Of a DNA stretch of 64,000 bases, positions 27,565 through 35,724 are shown in pieces. The notes under the pieces are model-generated. The model ran no database searches. It was given only the letters and a program-made list of their open reading frames with translations, and was not told where the DNA came from. The stretch's first letter is position 1. Each line of letters starts with the position of its first letter. The stretch spans positions 186,001 through 250,000 of the forward strand of contig JAEWSH010000072.1 of assembly GCA_023398375.1 (NCBI GenBank). Direction: 5' to 3'. The position numbers were made by a program, and so were the translations under genes. Source of the stretch: Bacillota bacterium. Its GTDB lineage: Bacteria; Bacillota; Clostridia; Lachnospirales; Lachnospiraceae.

Positions 27565-27960
27565 ATGAATATTGCTTTAATAGCACATGATGCAAAGAAA
27601 AAACTAATGCAGAATTTTTGTATTGCATATAGAGGGATACTGAGTAAAAATGATTTATATGCAACCGGAACTACTGGAAGATTAGTGGAGGAAGTAACGA
27701 ATTTAACAGTTCATAAGTATCTGGCTGGACATCTTGGTGGAGAACAGCAGATCGGGGCACAGATAGAACATAATCAGATTGACTTGGTTATCTTCTTAAG
27801 AGACCCATTAAATCCGAAACTTCACGAGCCGGATGTAAATAATCTTCTCCGTTTATGTGATATGCATAACATTCCGTTGGCGACAAATCTCGCTTCTGCA
27901 GAACTATTGATCAAATCTTTGGATAGAGGGGATTTAGAGTGGCGTGAAATGTATAAATAA
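27565..27960 (+). CDS. mgsA: Methylglyoxal synthase
   Basis: Converts dihydroxyacetone phosphate to methylglyoxal and phosphate, an overflow bypass of glycolysis. NIALIAHDAKK, YATGTTGRL and FLRDPLNPK match the family. The usual motif SGPLGGDQQ reads AGHLGGEQQ, so the catalytic-base Asp is replaced by Glu. ATG 27565 is preferred because GGGAGATGG lies before it; an ATG at 27550 is in frame. 131 residues, normal length. It overlaps the carboxypeptidase gene by 17 bases. Confidence 0.93.
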   Translation: MNIALIAHDAKKKLMQNFCIAYRGILSKNDLYATGTTGRLVEEVTNLTVHKYLAGHLGGEQQIGAQIEHNQIDLVIFLRDPLNPKLHEPDVNNLLRLCDMHNIPLATNLASAELLIKSLDRGDLEWREMYK

Positions 27961-28927
27961 GATACATTTATGTATTGGCACTGTTTTAATTACCAGTTCT
28001 ATAGTATCCGGATGTTCAAAACAAGCGTATGATATGGCATATGACCCCAATATGCCTATAAGCAGTTTTTCATTTACGGGAACAAAAGATGCAGAAGTAG
28101 TAGATTCTTTTGCATCTGGTTTGTGTGTCTCATCTGGAGATATTACGGAAGATACAGATGTAGATATGAGCGAAGCAGGTGCGGCTGGATTATTTAATCT
28201 TACCGATTCAAAAGTACTATATGCAAAAAATATACATGCGCAGATGTATCCTGCCAGCCTGACTAAAATCATGACTGCTCTGGTTGCATTGAAATACGGG
28301 AATCTCGATGATGTCATTACCGTATCAAAAAATGCGCATATTTCAGAGTCCGGGGCACAATTATGTGGTCTTAAAGAGGGTGATACGTTAACACTTGATC
28401 AGGCATTACATGCACTACTGATTTATTCTGCAAACGATGCAGCCGTTGCAATAGCAGAACATATTGGAGGTTCTGTAGAAGGGTTTGCTGAAATGATGAA
28501 TGAAGAAGCCAAAGCGATAGGTGCTACAAACAGCCACTTTACAAATCCACATGGACTGCAGGATGATAAGCATTATGTAACAGCATATGATTTATATTTG
28601 ATTTTTAATGCTGCATTAAAATATGAAAAGTTCTCAGAAATTATTCAGACAACGTCTTATGATACGCAGTATTATGATAGTCTTGGTGAAGCCAAGAGTC
28701 TTTCATTTGAAACAACAAATCAATATCTGAAAGGTGTCTATAGCGCACCTGATAATGTGACTGTTCTGGGTGGTAAAACCGGAACCACGAATTCGGCTCT
28801 GAATTGTCTGATTATATACGTAAAAGATACCTCTGGAAAATCTTATATATCTGTTATTTTGCGCTCAAAAGAGCGTGGGATTTTGTACACAGAAATGTCG
28901 GATTTATTAGATGAAATAACGAATTAA
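27944..28927 (+). CDS. D-alanyl-D-alanine carboxypeptidase (S11), lipoprotein form
   Basis: Removes the terminal D-Ala of peptidoglycan stem peptides outside the cell. All three motifs are present: SLTK (~103-106), SAN in YSANDAAVA (~161) and KTGTT (~280). Instead of a cleaved signal it has a short hydrophobic N-terminus ending in VSGC, a plausible lipobox with Cys24. The GTG start at 27944 lies inside mgsA. It has 327 residues and lacks the long C-terminal extension of DacA types. A member of the wall-synthesis operon by position. Confidence 0.92.
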   Translation: MKCINKIHLCIGTVLITSSIVSGCSKQAYDMAYDPNMPISSFSFTGTKDAEVVDSFASGLCVSSGDITEDTDVDMSEAGAAGLFNLTDSKVLYAKNIHAQMYPASLTKIMTALVALKYGNLDDVITVSKNAHISESGAQLCGLKEGDTLTLDQALHALLIYSANDAAVAIAEHIGGSVEGFAEMMNEEAKAIGATNSHFTNPHGLQDDKHYVTAYDLYLIFNAALKYEKFSEIIQTTSYDTQYYDSLGEAKSLSFETTNQYLKGVYSAPDNVTVLGGKTGTTNSALNCLIIYVKDTSGKSYISVILRSKERGILYTEMSDLLDEITN

Positions 28928-28930
28928 AGG

Positions 28931-28959
28931 TTGTTTTTTACTTGGATATAACTTATAAT
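28931..28959 (+). promoter_or_regulatory. Promoter before the P-loop protein gene
   Basis: TTGTTT (28931-28936), 17-base spacer and a perfect TATAAT (28954-28959), 70 bases before ATG 29029. Confidence 0.65.
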
Positions 28960-29028
28960 GAACATAAGTTTAAGACACAATTAACAGCTCTGATGTAATG
29001 ATGAATTTACTTAAGGAGGGTTTTAATT

Positions 29029-29448
29029 ATGGTTCAATTAATTGTAGGTAATAAGGGAAAAGGGAAGACCAAACATCTATTAGATGCAGTAAATAAAAAG
29101 GTGAAAGATGTTTCCGGTAATATTGTTTATCTAGATAAAAGTACAAAAAATATGTATGAATTAAATAATAAGGTCAGACTTATCAGTGTTCCAGAGTATT
29201 TAATAACGAATAGCGATGAATTTATTGGTTTCATTTGTGGAATTATTTCACAAGATCATGATTTGCAGCAAATGTATTTAGATTGTTTCTTGAAAAATGC
29301 CTGCCTAGAACGGAATGATATTTCAGATACAGTTGATAAATTAGAAAAAATTAGTGAAAAGTTTCATATTGATTTTACATTAAGTATTTCCTTGGATGAA
29401 AATGAAATACCGGATATTTTGAAATCGAAGATTATTGTTTCACTTTAA
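29029..29448 (+). CDS. Small P-loop protein, function unknown
   Basis: 139 residues. The N-terminus LIVGNKGKGKTKHLL is a Walker A motif (GNKGKGKT, residues 7-14); IVYLDKS could be a short second strand, but no clear Walker B or signature follows. It has no membrane segment. Homologues in clostridial genomes are sometimes labelled twitching-motility PilT, which the sequence does not justify. It has its own promoter and terminator and precedes a HlyD-like membrane protein, YggS and SepF, so a link to envelope or division is possible but unproven. SD TTAAGGAGGG is strong. Confidence 0.7.
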   Translation: MVQLIVGNKGKGKTKHLLDAVNKKVKDVSGNIVYLDKSTKNMYELNNKVRLISVPEYLITNSDEFIGFICGIISQDHDLQQMYLDCFLKNACLERNDISDTVDKLEKISEKFHIDFTLSISLDENEIPDILKSKIIVSL

Positions 29449-29456
29449 TACATACC

Positions 29457-29494
29457 AAAGCCTCGGATGACGCTTCATTCCCGAGGCTTTTTTT
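29457..29494 (+). terminator. Intrinsic terminator
   Basis: AAAGCCTCGG (29457-29466) and CCGAGGCTTT (29481-29490) form a perfect 10-bp stem followed by a run of seven T. Ends the P-loop gene transcript. Confidence 0.88.
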
Positions 29495-29539
29495 CGGCAG
29501 GGAGCCGTTCATTATCTTAAGGCAGGAGGATGGCAATTG

Positions 29540-30937
29540 ATGGCAGCGAGAAAAAGTTCCGAAAACATAAGAAAATATCGAAAACCATTAAATATTAATA
29601 TCGGTCTTATTATATTCAGTATTATTTTTATTTATATCATTATTTGCGTTTTTCTTTACTTCACTTCCAATCATATCATTGGCTATGAAGTAAACATGGG
29701 AACGCTGTCCGTTGAAAATGTGTATAAAGGGATTGCTATCAGGAGTGAAACAATTATAAATAGTGATTATTCAGGATATATCAATTATTATGCCAGAGAG
29801 GGTGAAAAGGTTGGTGTTAATAATCTTGTATATTCGATAGATGAATCAGGAAAATTATCAGAAGCCCTAAATCCTGATATAGCTTCTGGAGAAAATTCAT
29901 TGACCGATGAAAATATTTCTGAGTTAAAAACAGATATTCTGTCATTTACCAATTCTTATTCAAATAAAACATATGGTAAGGTTTATGATTTTAAATATGA
30001 TATACAAGGAACGGTCTTAAAACTGTCAAATGCAAATACATTAAAAAGCATTAGTTCTTTATCAGATAATAGTCTTAGCGGTATGGTTAATTTTGGACGT
30101 GCTAAGAAAGACGGAGTGGTGTCATATAACATTGATGGGTATGAAACTTTAAAGGAATCCGATATTAATGCAAATACTTTTGAGATAGAGAATTACAAAA
30201 AAAGAAAATTAATTAACAATGATTTAGTTAGTAAGGGAGATCCTGTTTATAAACTTTCAACAAGTGAAAATTGGAAAATCATAATACCGGTTGAAGAAAA
30301 AAGAGCTGCTGAATTAACGGAAGACCCTTATGTAAATGTTAAATTTTTAAAGAATCAACAAGAATCATGGGCTACCGCAAAGGTAATGAACAATAAAGAT
30401 GGGTTATATGCTGAATTAGCGTTTAACAATTCTATGATTGCATTCTGCACAGATAGGTTCATTGATATTGAATTGCAATATACTGAAGAATCCGGATTAA
30501 AGATTCCGCTTTCGTCTATTGTGGAAAAGGAATTCTTTTTAGTACCAAAAGATTACATAACCAAAGGCGGGGATGGAACAAGCGATGGTTTCATGCGCGA
30601 GTCATATGCAGAAGATGGCAGTGTTTCAACTGAATTTGTAGCAACTACGATATATAATTCAACTGATGAAGATTATTACGTAGACGATTCAAATTTAAAA
30701 ATAGGTGATTATATTATCAAACCAAATTCTACAGATAAATATCCAATCAGCAAGAAGGCCACGTTGATCGGAGTGTATAATATTAATAAAGGATATGCTG
30801 ATTTTAAGCAGATCAATATACTTTATCAAAATGAAGAATACGCAATTGTTCAGTCTAATACGCAATATGGATTAAGTGTATACGATTATATAGTATTGGA
30901 TGCATCAACGGTAAGTGAAAATGATTTTGTAAAATAA
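29540..30937 (+). CDS. HlyD-like single-pass membrane protein
   Basis: 465 residues. A basic N-terminus is followed by one transmembrane helix (~21-45) and a large extracellular part. Two lipoyl/biotinyl-like half-motifs are visible (GYINYYAREGEKVGVNNLVYSI near 85 and the NDLVSKGDPVYKLSTS region near 235), as in membrane-fusion adaptors of the HlyD type, but no coiled coil of typical length separates them and no ABC or RND partner is nearby. It sits just before yggS and sepF, so its role may be in the divisome or envelope, not export. SD CAGGAGG precedes ATG 29540. Confidence 0.7.
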   Translation: MAARKSSENIRKYRKPLNINIGLIIFSIIFIYIIICVFLYFTSNHIIGYEVNMGTLSVENVYKGIAIRSETIINSDYSGYINYYAREGEKVGVNNLVYSIDESGKLSEALNPDIASGENSLTDENISELKTDILSFTNSYSNKTYGKVYDFKYDIQGTVLKLSNANTLKSISSLSDNSLSGMVNFGRAKKDGVVSYNIDGYETLKESDINANTFEIENYKKRKLINNDLVSKGDPVYKLSTSENWKIIIPVEEKRAAELTEDPYVNVKFLKNQQESWATAKVMNNKDGLYAELAFNNSMIAFCTDRFIDIELQYTEESGLKIPLSSIVEKEFFLVPKDYITKGGDGTSDGFMRESYAEDGSVSTEFVATTIYNSTDEDYYVDDSNLKIGDYIIKPNSTDKYPISKKATLIGVYNINKGYADFKQINILYQNEEYAIVQSNTQYGLSVYDYIVLDASTVSENDFVK

Positions 30938-30988
30938 GATACGAACTAATAATAGGTGTATAATGGTTATGGTGTGAGGTGCTTTGAG

Positions 30989-31681
30989 ATGATAACAGAA
31001 AACTTAAAAATCGTGGAAGAAAATATTAAAAGAGCATGTAAAGAAGTAAATCGTGATAGCAGCGAAGTCACTTTGATTGCAGTAAGTAAAACAAAACCAA
31101 TTCAAATGCTGCTGGAAGCATATGAATATGGGTGCCGCGATTTTGGTGAAAATAAAGTACAAGAACTTATACAGAAACAGGAAGAGCTTCCAAAAGACAT
31201 TCGATGGCATATGATCGGTCACTTACAACGCAATAAGGTAAAATATATCATTGATAAAGTTGCACTGATTCATAGTGTTGATTCCTTAAGACTAGCTTCT
31301 GAAATCAGCAAAGAAGCAGTCAAGCATAAACTGACTGCAAATATCCTGATCGAGGTGAACGTAGCGGCAGAAGATTCCAAGTTCGGAACTTCGAATGAGG
31401 AGGCGATTCAGTTGGTTACCCAGGTCAGTGAACTGCCAAATATAAAAATAAATGGTCTTATGACAATAGCTCCATATGTTGAAAATGCTGAGGAAAACAG
31501 ACAATTTTTCATAAAGTTAAAACAATTATCTGTTGACATCAGGAATAAAAACATTGATAATGTTAATATGAATTTACTTTCTATGGGTATGTCCGGTGAT
31601 TATCAAATTGCAGCCCAGGAAGGTGCAACATTGATTCGTGTGGGAACTGGTATCTTTGGGGAGAGACAGTATCAGGTGTAA
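30989..31681 (+). CDS. YggS-family PLP homeostasis protein
   Basis: Binds pyridoxal phosphate and buffers vitamin B6 and amino-acid pools; no enzyme activity is known. The PLP lysine is Lys34 in AVSKTKP; FGENKVQE, WHMIGHLQRNK and MGMSGDYQIA are family motifs. ATG 30989 with SD GAGGTG gives 230 residues; an ATG at 30956 would add 11 without support. It precedes sepF by 29 bases, the classic ylmE-ylmF pair of Gram-positive division clusters. Confidence 0.94.
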   Translation: MITENLKIVEENIKRACKEVNRDSSEVTLIAVSKTKPIQMLLEAYEYGCRDFGENKVQELIQKQEELPKDIRWHMIGHLQRNKVKYIIDKVALIHSVDSLRLASEISKEAVKHKLTANILIEVNVAAEDSKFGTSNEEAIQLVTQVSELPNIKINGLMTIAPYVENAEENRQFFIKLKQLSVDIRNKNIDNVNMNLLSMGMSGDYQIAAQEGATLIRVGTGIFGERQYQV

Positions 31682-31710
31682 TAACATAAGGTTAATTAAG
31701 GAGAATTATT

Positions 31711-32220
31711 ATGGGTGTAATGGATAAGTTCCTAAATGCAATGAAACTAAATGATGAAGATAATTATGATTATGATGATGAATACTTTGATGATGAAGAT
31801 GATGTCATACCGGAAAGAACTATAAAAAAGTCGAGTACAAAAGACTTTTCTGACGATACAGATGAGAAGATAATAAAAAAATCCGCTCCAAAAGTGACGC
31901 CGATGCGTCAGCAGAATAAGAGAACGATTGGCGCCGGGATGGAAGTATGTGTGATTAAACCTACTTCTGTTGAGGATGCAAGAGAGATTACAGAAACATT
32001 ATTAGCAAACCGGACAGTTGTCCTGAATCTGGAAGGGCTGGATGTAGATATTGCTCAAAGAATTATAGATTTTACTTCAGGTTCCTGTTTTGCAATCAGT
32101 GGTAATTTACAGAAAATTTCACATTACATATTTATTATTACACCGGCAAGCGTTGATATTTCAGGTGATTTTCAGGATCTATTTGCAGGTTCCTTTGATG
32201 TCCCATCGTTAAATAATTAA
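31711..32220 (+). CDS. sepF: Cell division protein SepF
   Basis: Membrane-binding FtsZ tether. The N-terminal ~12 residues (MDKFLNAMKLND) form the amphipathic anchor helix, followed by a highly acidic linker rich in Asp and Tyr (~15-40) and a C-terminal SepF domain (~75-165) with EDAREITETLLANRTVVLNL and the GSCFAISGNLQKIS core. 169 residues, SD AAGGAGAA. Encoded directly after yggS. Confidence 0.94.
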   Translation: MGVMDKFLNAMKLNDEDNYDYDDEYFDDEDDVIPERTIKKSSTKDFSDDTDEKIIKKSAPKVTPMRQQNKRTIGAGMEVCVIKPTSVEDAREITETLLANRTVVLNLEGLDVDIAQRIIDFTSGSCFAISGNLQKISHYIFIITPASVDISGDFQDLFAGSFDVPSLNN

Positions 32221-32247
32221 TTGTTCACATACTTTAGATTATAAAAT

Positions 32248-32275
32248 GACTTCCTGCTACAAGTGGGAAGTCTTT
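32248..32275 (+). terminator. Weak terminator after sepF
   Basis: GACTTCC (32248-32254) pairs with GGAAGTC (32266-32272), followed only by TTT. Confidence 0.45.
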
Positions 32276-32326
32276 CAATGTATAGAAAATTTTGATTCAA
32301 TGAACTGTAAAGTGAAGGGAGATATT

Positions 32327-33439
32327 ATGGCGACAAGATTACTGATCAATTACAACAAAAAACCTTGTTATGATATTGTATATGCCAATAATTTTGATGA
32401 TTTAATATTAGAAATGACAGACCTGAATATTACAGATAGGAATGTATGTATTATTACAGATTCTGATGTGAAAGAATTATATGCGGCGGAAATCACACGT
32501 TTATTACAGGATTCCTGCAAAAAGGTAGTTCTATTTTCTTTTCCTTCCGGTGAAAAAAGTAAAACGCTTGATACTGTAAAAGATGCGTATACATTTTTGA
32601 TTCAGGAAGGATTTACAAGAAAAGATTTACTTATTGCACTAGGCGGGGGTGTTGTTGGCGATCTGACTGGATATACAGCAGCTACGTTCCTGCGAGGGAT
32701 AGATTTCATTCAAATTCCGACCACTCTGTTATCGCAGGTGGATAGTAGTATCGGTGGTAAGACGGGAGTTGATTTTGACCAGTATAAAAATATGGTCGGC
32801 GCTTTCTATATGCCAAAATTAGTGTATGTTAATATAGCTACGCTGAAAGATTTAAGTGACCGGCAATTTTTTTCCGGTATGGCAGAAGTTATGAAATCAG
32901 CATTATTGAAAGATAGTCTGTTCTATGAATGGATTATTACAAATATGTATGAGATTTGCGAACGCAATGAAAGCACCTTGGAAGAGATGGTGATAAGAAC
33001 CGATGAAATAAAGAAAGCAATAGTGGAAAAAGATCCTACTGAAAAAGGTGATCGCGCCTTATTGAATCTGGGACATACAATCGGACATGCCATTGAAAAG
33101 GCAAAGAATTTTGAATTACTGCATGGGGAATGTGTAGCACTCGGATGTGTCTCCGCTGCCTATATCTCTATGAAGCATAAATTGTTAAGTGCAGATGAAT
33201 ATTATGAAATAAGAGATATGTTTGTTCCTTTTTACCTGCCAATTACAGTTGATCATATAGATCCGGAAGAAATAGTACGATTAACAAAATCAGATAAAAA
33301 AATGGAAGCAGATAAAATCAAATTCATATTATTAAAAAAAATAGGTAAAGCTGTAATAGATATGACTGTTACTGACGAGGAAATGTTGGAAGCGGTCAAT
33401 GAATTATATTTTAAGGAAGAAGATAAGGAACGCCGATAA
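32327..33439 (+). CDS. aroB: 3-Dehydroquinate synthase
   Basis: Second step of the shikimate pathway, cyclising DAHP to 3-dehydroquinate with NAD and a divalent metal. NAD loop GGGVVGDLTGY, the substrate motif QVDSSIGGKTGVD, and metal ligands in GMAEVMKSALL, HTIGHAIEKA and HGECVALG are all present. ATG 32327 has SD AAGGGAGA; the frame from 32246 runs through the sepF hairpin. 370 residues. Its 3' end overlaps the region holding the lspA hairpin/SD module. Confidence 0.95.
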   Translation: MATRLLINYNKKPCYDIVYANNFDDLILEMTDLNITDRNVCIITDSDVKELYAAEITRLLQDSCKKVVLFSFPSGEKSKTLDTVKDAYTFLIQEGFTRKDLLIALGGGVVGDLTGYTAATFLRGIDFIQIPTTLLSQVDSSIGGKTGVDFDQYKNMVGAFYMPKLVYVNIATLKDLSDRQFFSGMAEVMKSALLKDSLFYEWIITNMYEICERNESTLEEMVIRTDEIKKAIVEKDPTEKGDRALLNLGHTIGHAIEKAKNFELLHGECVALGCVSAAYISMKHKLLSADEYYEIRDMFVPFYLPITVDHIDPEEIVRLTKSDKKMEADKIKFILLKKIGKAVIDMTVTDEEMLEAVNELYFKEEDKERR

Positions 33440-33461
33440 AAAGGCAGATGGGAGAAATATG
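33430..33461 (+). promoter_or_regulatory. Hairpin/SD module, copy 3 (lspA)
   Basis: GCC-GATAAAAA-GGC is a weak 3-bp stem running into the exact word GCAGATGGGAG (33444-33454), whose GGGAG is 4 bases before ATG 33459. This copy has the weakest hairpin of the four. Confidence 0.45.
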
Positions 33462-33986
33462 AGCAAAAGAAAGAAGATTTTATTTATAATAGACTTTATG
33501 ATACTGGTTTTATTAATTTCATTGGATCAGTTCACAAAATATTTAGCTGTTTTAAAATTAAAAGAACAATCAGCTTTCGATATTATTCCAGGCATTTTGG
33601 AATTGAATTATTTGGAAAACAGAGGCGCCGCTTTCGGCATGCTAAAGAATCAGAAATTTTTCTTCGTTTTTGTTGCTATCGTAATCATTGGTCTCATTAT
33701 ATATTTCTTATACAAAGCTCCTGATACAAAGAAATTTAATATTTTGCATCTTTTGTTAGTTATGATTGCTTCAGGTGCAATCGGTAATATGCTTGATCGG
33801 ATCCGCCTTGATTATGTGGTAGATTTTATTTATCTGGTCATTATTCAATTCCCGATATTTAATGTGGCAGACATGTATGTAACAGTAGCAACCGCAATAC
33901 TAGTCATCATGCTTCTATTTGTCTATAAGGAAGAGGATCTGAATTTTTTAAGTTTTAAACAGAATAAAATTCGTGAAATCAAGTAA
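33459..33986 (+). CDS. lspA: Lipoprotein signal peptidase II
   Basis: Aspartic protease in the membrane that cuts prolipoprotein signals. Four transmembrane helices in 175 residues. Catalytic aspartates: Asp113 in GNMLDRI and Asp138 in FNVADM; the NRGAAFGML and VVDFI motifs are also intact. ATG 33459 uses the GGGAG described above; the frame from 33399 overlaps aroB. It precedes an RluD-type gene, the usual lspA-rluD pairing. Confidence 0.95.
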   Translation: MSKRKKILFIIDFMILVLLISLDQFTKYLAVLKLKEQSAFDIIPGILELNYLENRGAAFGMLKNQKFFFVFVAIVIIGLIIYFLYKAPDTKKFNILHLLLVMIASGAIGNMLDRIRLDYVVDFIYLVIIQFPIFNVADMYVTVATAILVIMLLFVYKEEDLNFLSFKQNKIREIK

Positions 33987-34024
33987 TATTTTAAAATTGT
34001 TATGTACGAAAACAGGTAAATTAT

Positions 34025-34939
34025 ATGAGAAATGTACAATATACAGTGACAGAAGAATATGATGCAGAACGTATTGATAAATTTATTACACTTATGAATG
34101 AAGGGATGTCCAGAACCTATATCCAGAGATTGATCAAAGAACAGAGGGTGTCGGTCAATGATAAAATTGTAAAGGCTAATTATAAGGTCAATACAGATGA
34201 TATTGTAGATTATACAATTCCAGATGCAATTGTTCCGAAGATAGAGCCGGAAGACATTCCTCTTGATATTTTATATGAAGATAATGATGTACTGGTAGTG
34301 AATAAACCTAAGGGAATGGTAGTACATCCGGCAGCGGGCCATTACAGCCACACCCTTGTGAATGCCTTGATGTATCATTGCCGTGATAATTTATCTGGTA
34401 TCAATGGAATTATGAGACCTGGAATTGTACATAGAATTGATATGAACACAACAGGTTCTATTATTGTATGCAAAAATGATAGAGCACATCATGAAATTGC
34501 GGCACAATTAAAATTACATACGATCAATCGACGTTACCGGGCGATTGTTTATGGCGTATTAAAAGAAAATGAAGGTTGTATCAATCAACCGATTGGACGT
34601 CATCCGAGTGACCGTAAAAAAATGTCCGTTCATTCTGCCCATGGAAAAGAAGCAGTTACACATTACAAGGTTCTAAAGCGATTCAGTCAATATACCTATA
34701 TAGAATGTGTTCTTGAAACAGGTAGAACACATCAAATCAGAGTACACATGGCAAGTATTGGTCATCCACTGCTGGGAGATGATGTTTATACGAACCAAAA
34801 GTGCCCTTTTCATCTGGAAGGGCAGACTTTGCATGCCATGATTCTTGGATTTATTCATCCCATTTCCAAACAATATCTAGAGGTAGAAGCACCCCTGCCT
34901 GAATATTTTCTTCATCTACTTAACATTTTAGACAAGTGA
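34025..34939 (+). CDS. RluD-family rRNA pseudouridine synthase
   Basis: Converts uridine to pseudouridine in 23S rRNA. An N-terminal S4 RNA-binding domain (RIDKFITLMNEGMSRTYIQR) is followed by the RluA-type catalytic domain with Asp139 in VHRIDMNTTG, and GRTHQIRVHMASIGHPLLGD near the C-terminus. 304 residues. RluD is the closest match by length and by the S4 domain, but the exact target uridines are inferred. 38 bases after lspA. Confidence 0.9.
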   Translation: MRNVQYTVTEEYDAERIDKFITLMNEGMSRTYIQRLIKEQRVSVNDKIVKANYKVNTDDIVDYTIPDAIVPKIEPEDIPLDILYEDNDVLVVNKPKGMVVHPAAGHYSHTLVNALMYHCRDNLSGINGIMRPGIVHRIDMNTTGSIIVCKNDRAHHEIAAQLKLHTINRRYRAIVYGVLKENEGCINQPIGRHPSDRKKMSVHSAHGKEAVTHYKVLKRFSQYTYIECVLETGRTHQIRVHMASIGHPLLGDDVYTNQKCPFHLEGQTLHAMILGFIHPISKQYLEVEAPLPEYFLHLLNILDK

Positions 34940-35018
34940 AGCGTTAAGGCAATTTCCTTGTCACAAATCAAATCTTAAATATTTCTAATATTTTTCTGAA
35001 TTTTTTATATAAAAAAGG

Positions 35019-35047
35019 TTGTAACTTATAGAAATAGGTGGTAAAAT
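35019..35047 (+). promoter_or_regulatory. Promoter of the 35126-35659 gene
   Basis: TTGTAA (35019-35024), 17-base spacer, TAAAAT (35042-35047), about 80 bases before the ATG. Confidence 0.55.
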
Positions 35048-35125
35048 TTTATTGTTTAGGACTTTAATTCATTAACTTGAGATAGTGCTAAAGTAAATAA
35101 TATTTAATTGCCAAGAGGTACTTTC

Positions 35126-35659
35126 ATGGATAAATCGGTTTATTTAGAGCACTTATTAGCTAAATACTCTGGAACTTTTGATATACATAAACCTTATAGG
35201 GTTCATGGTAAAGAGTATCCGGCTTATGGATACTTTTTTTCATGTATCGAAAAATATGTACTAGTAAGAGAGGCAAATCTATGGACCTCTAACAGCTATG
35301 AACATATTTTGTTTCTTGAAGAAGAAAAATGTACACAAGATACGCTGAAGGAAGTGTTTTCGCTGATCAAGGATTATATGGAACCAGAATTAGTACGTAA
35401 AGGGCAGAAAGAACCAGAACATAATCACATGTACAGTTATTTGACTGTCGCTGTAATTACGGATAAAAAACCTGAAAAGGCAATCCAGAAGAGTATCAGA
35501 CACCTGCATTATGATAAGGGCTATCGCTTTAACCTGCGTGGCTATTGTCAAGGTCATCTTGTTGTCGTATCCATGGAAGAGGAAGCTGTTTTTACAAATA
35601 GGATGGGGCGCAAGTCAGAAAAACTTTACAAGGAAGTCTTTAAACAACTTATTGGGTAG
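35126..35659 (+). CDS. Conserved hypothetical soluble protein
   Basis: 177 residues with no signal or membrane segment and no motif I recognise. It is mixed alpha/beta in character, rich in charged and aromatic residues (YEHILFLEEEKC, HNHMYSYLTVAVITDKKPEKA, RGYCQGHLVVVSMEEE). ATG 35126 has SD AAGAGGT; a TTG at 35108 is in frame but unlikely. It has its own promoter and lies 65 bases before cstA on the same strand, so it may be co-transcribed with the transporter. Confidence 0.6.
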   Translation: MDKSVYLEHLLAKYSGTFDIHKPYRVHGKEYPAYGYFFSCIEKYVLVREANLWTSNSYEHILFLEEEKCTQDTLKEVFSLIKDYMEPELVRKGQKEPEHNHMYSYLTVAVITDKKPEKAIQKSIRHLHYDKGYRFNLRGYCQGHLVVVSMEEEAVFTNRMGRKSEKLYKEVFKQLIG

Positions 35660-35724
35660 AATCATTCTATCTTTAAAATAAGAAAGCACAAACACTTAAA
35701 AAATAAAAACAGGAGGGATTTAGT

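Noticed and set aside
27550..27567. Fifth copy of the GCAGATGGGAG module before mgsA
   Set aside because: GATGGGAG is present, but the GCA and the hairpin are not.
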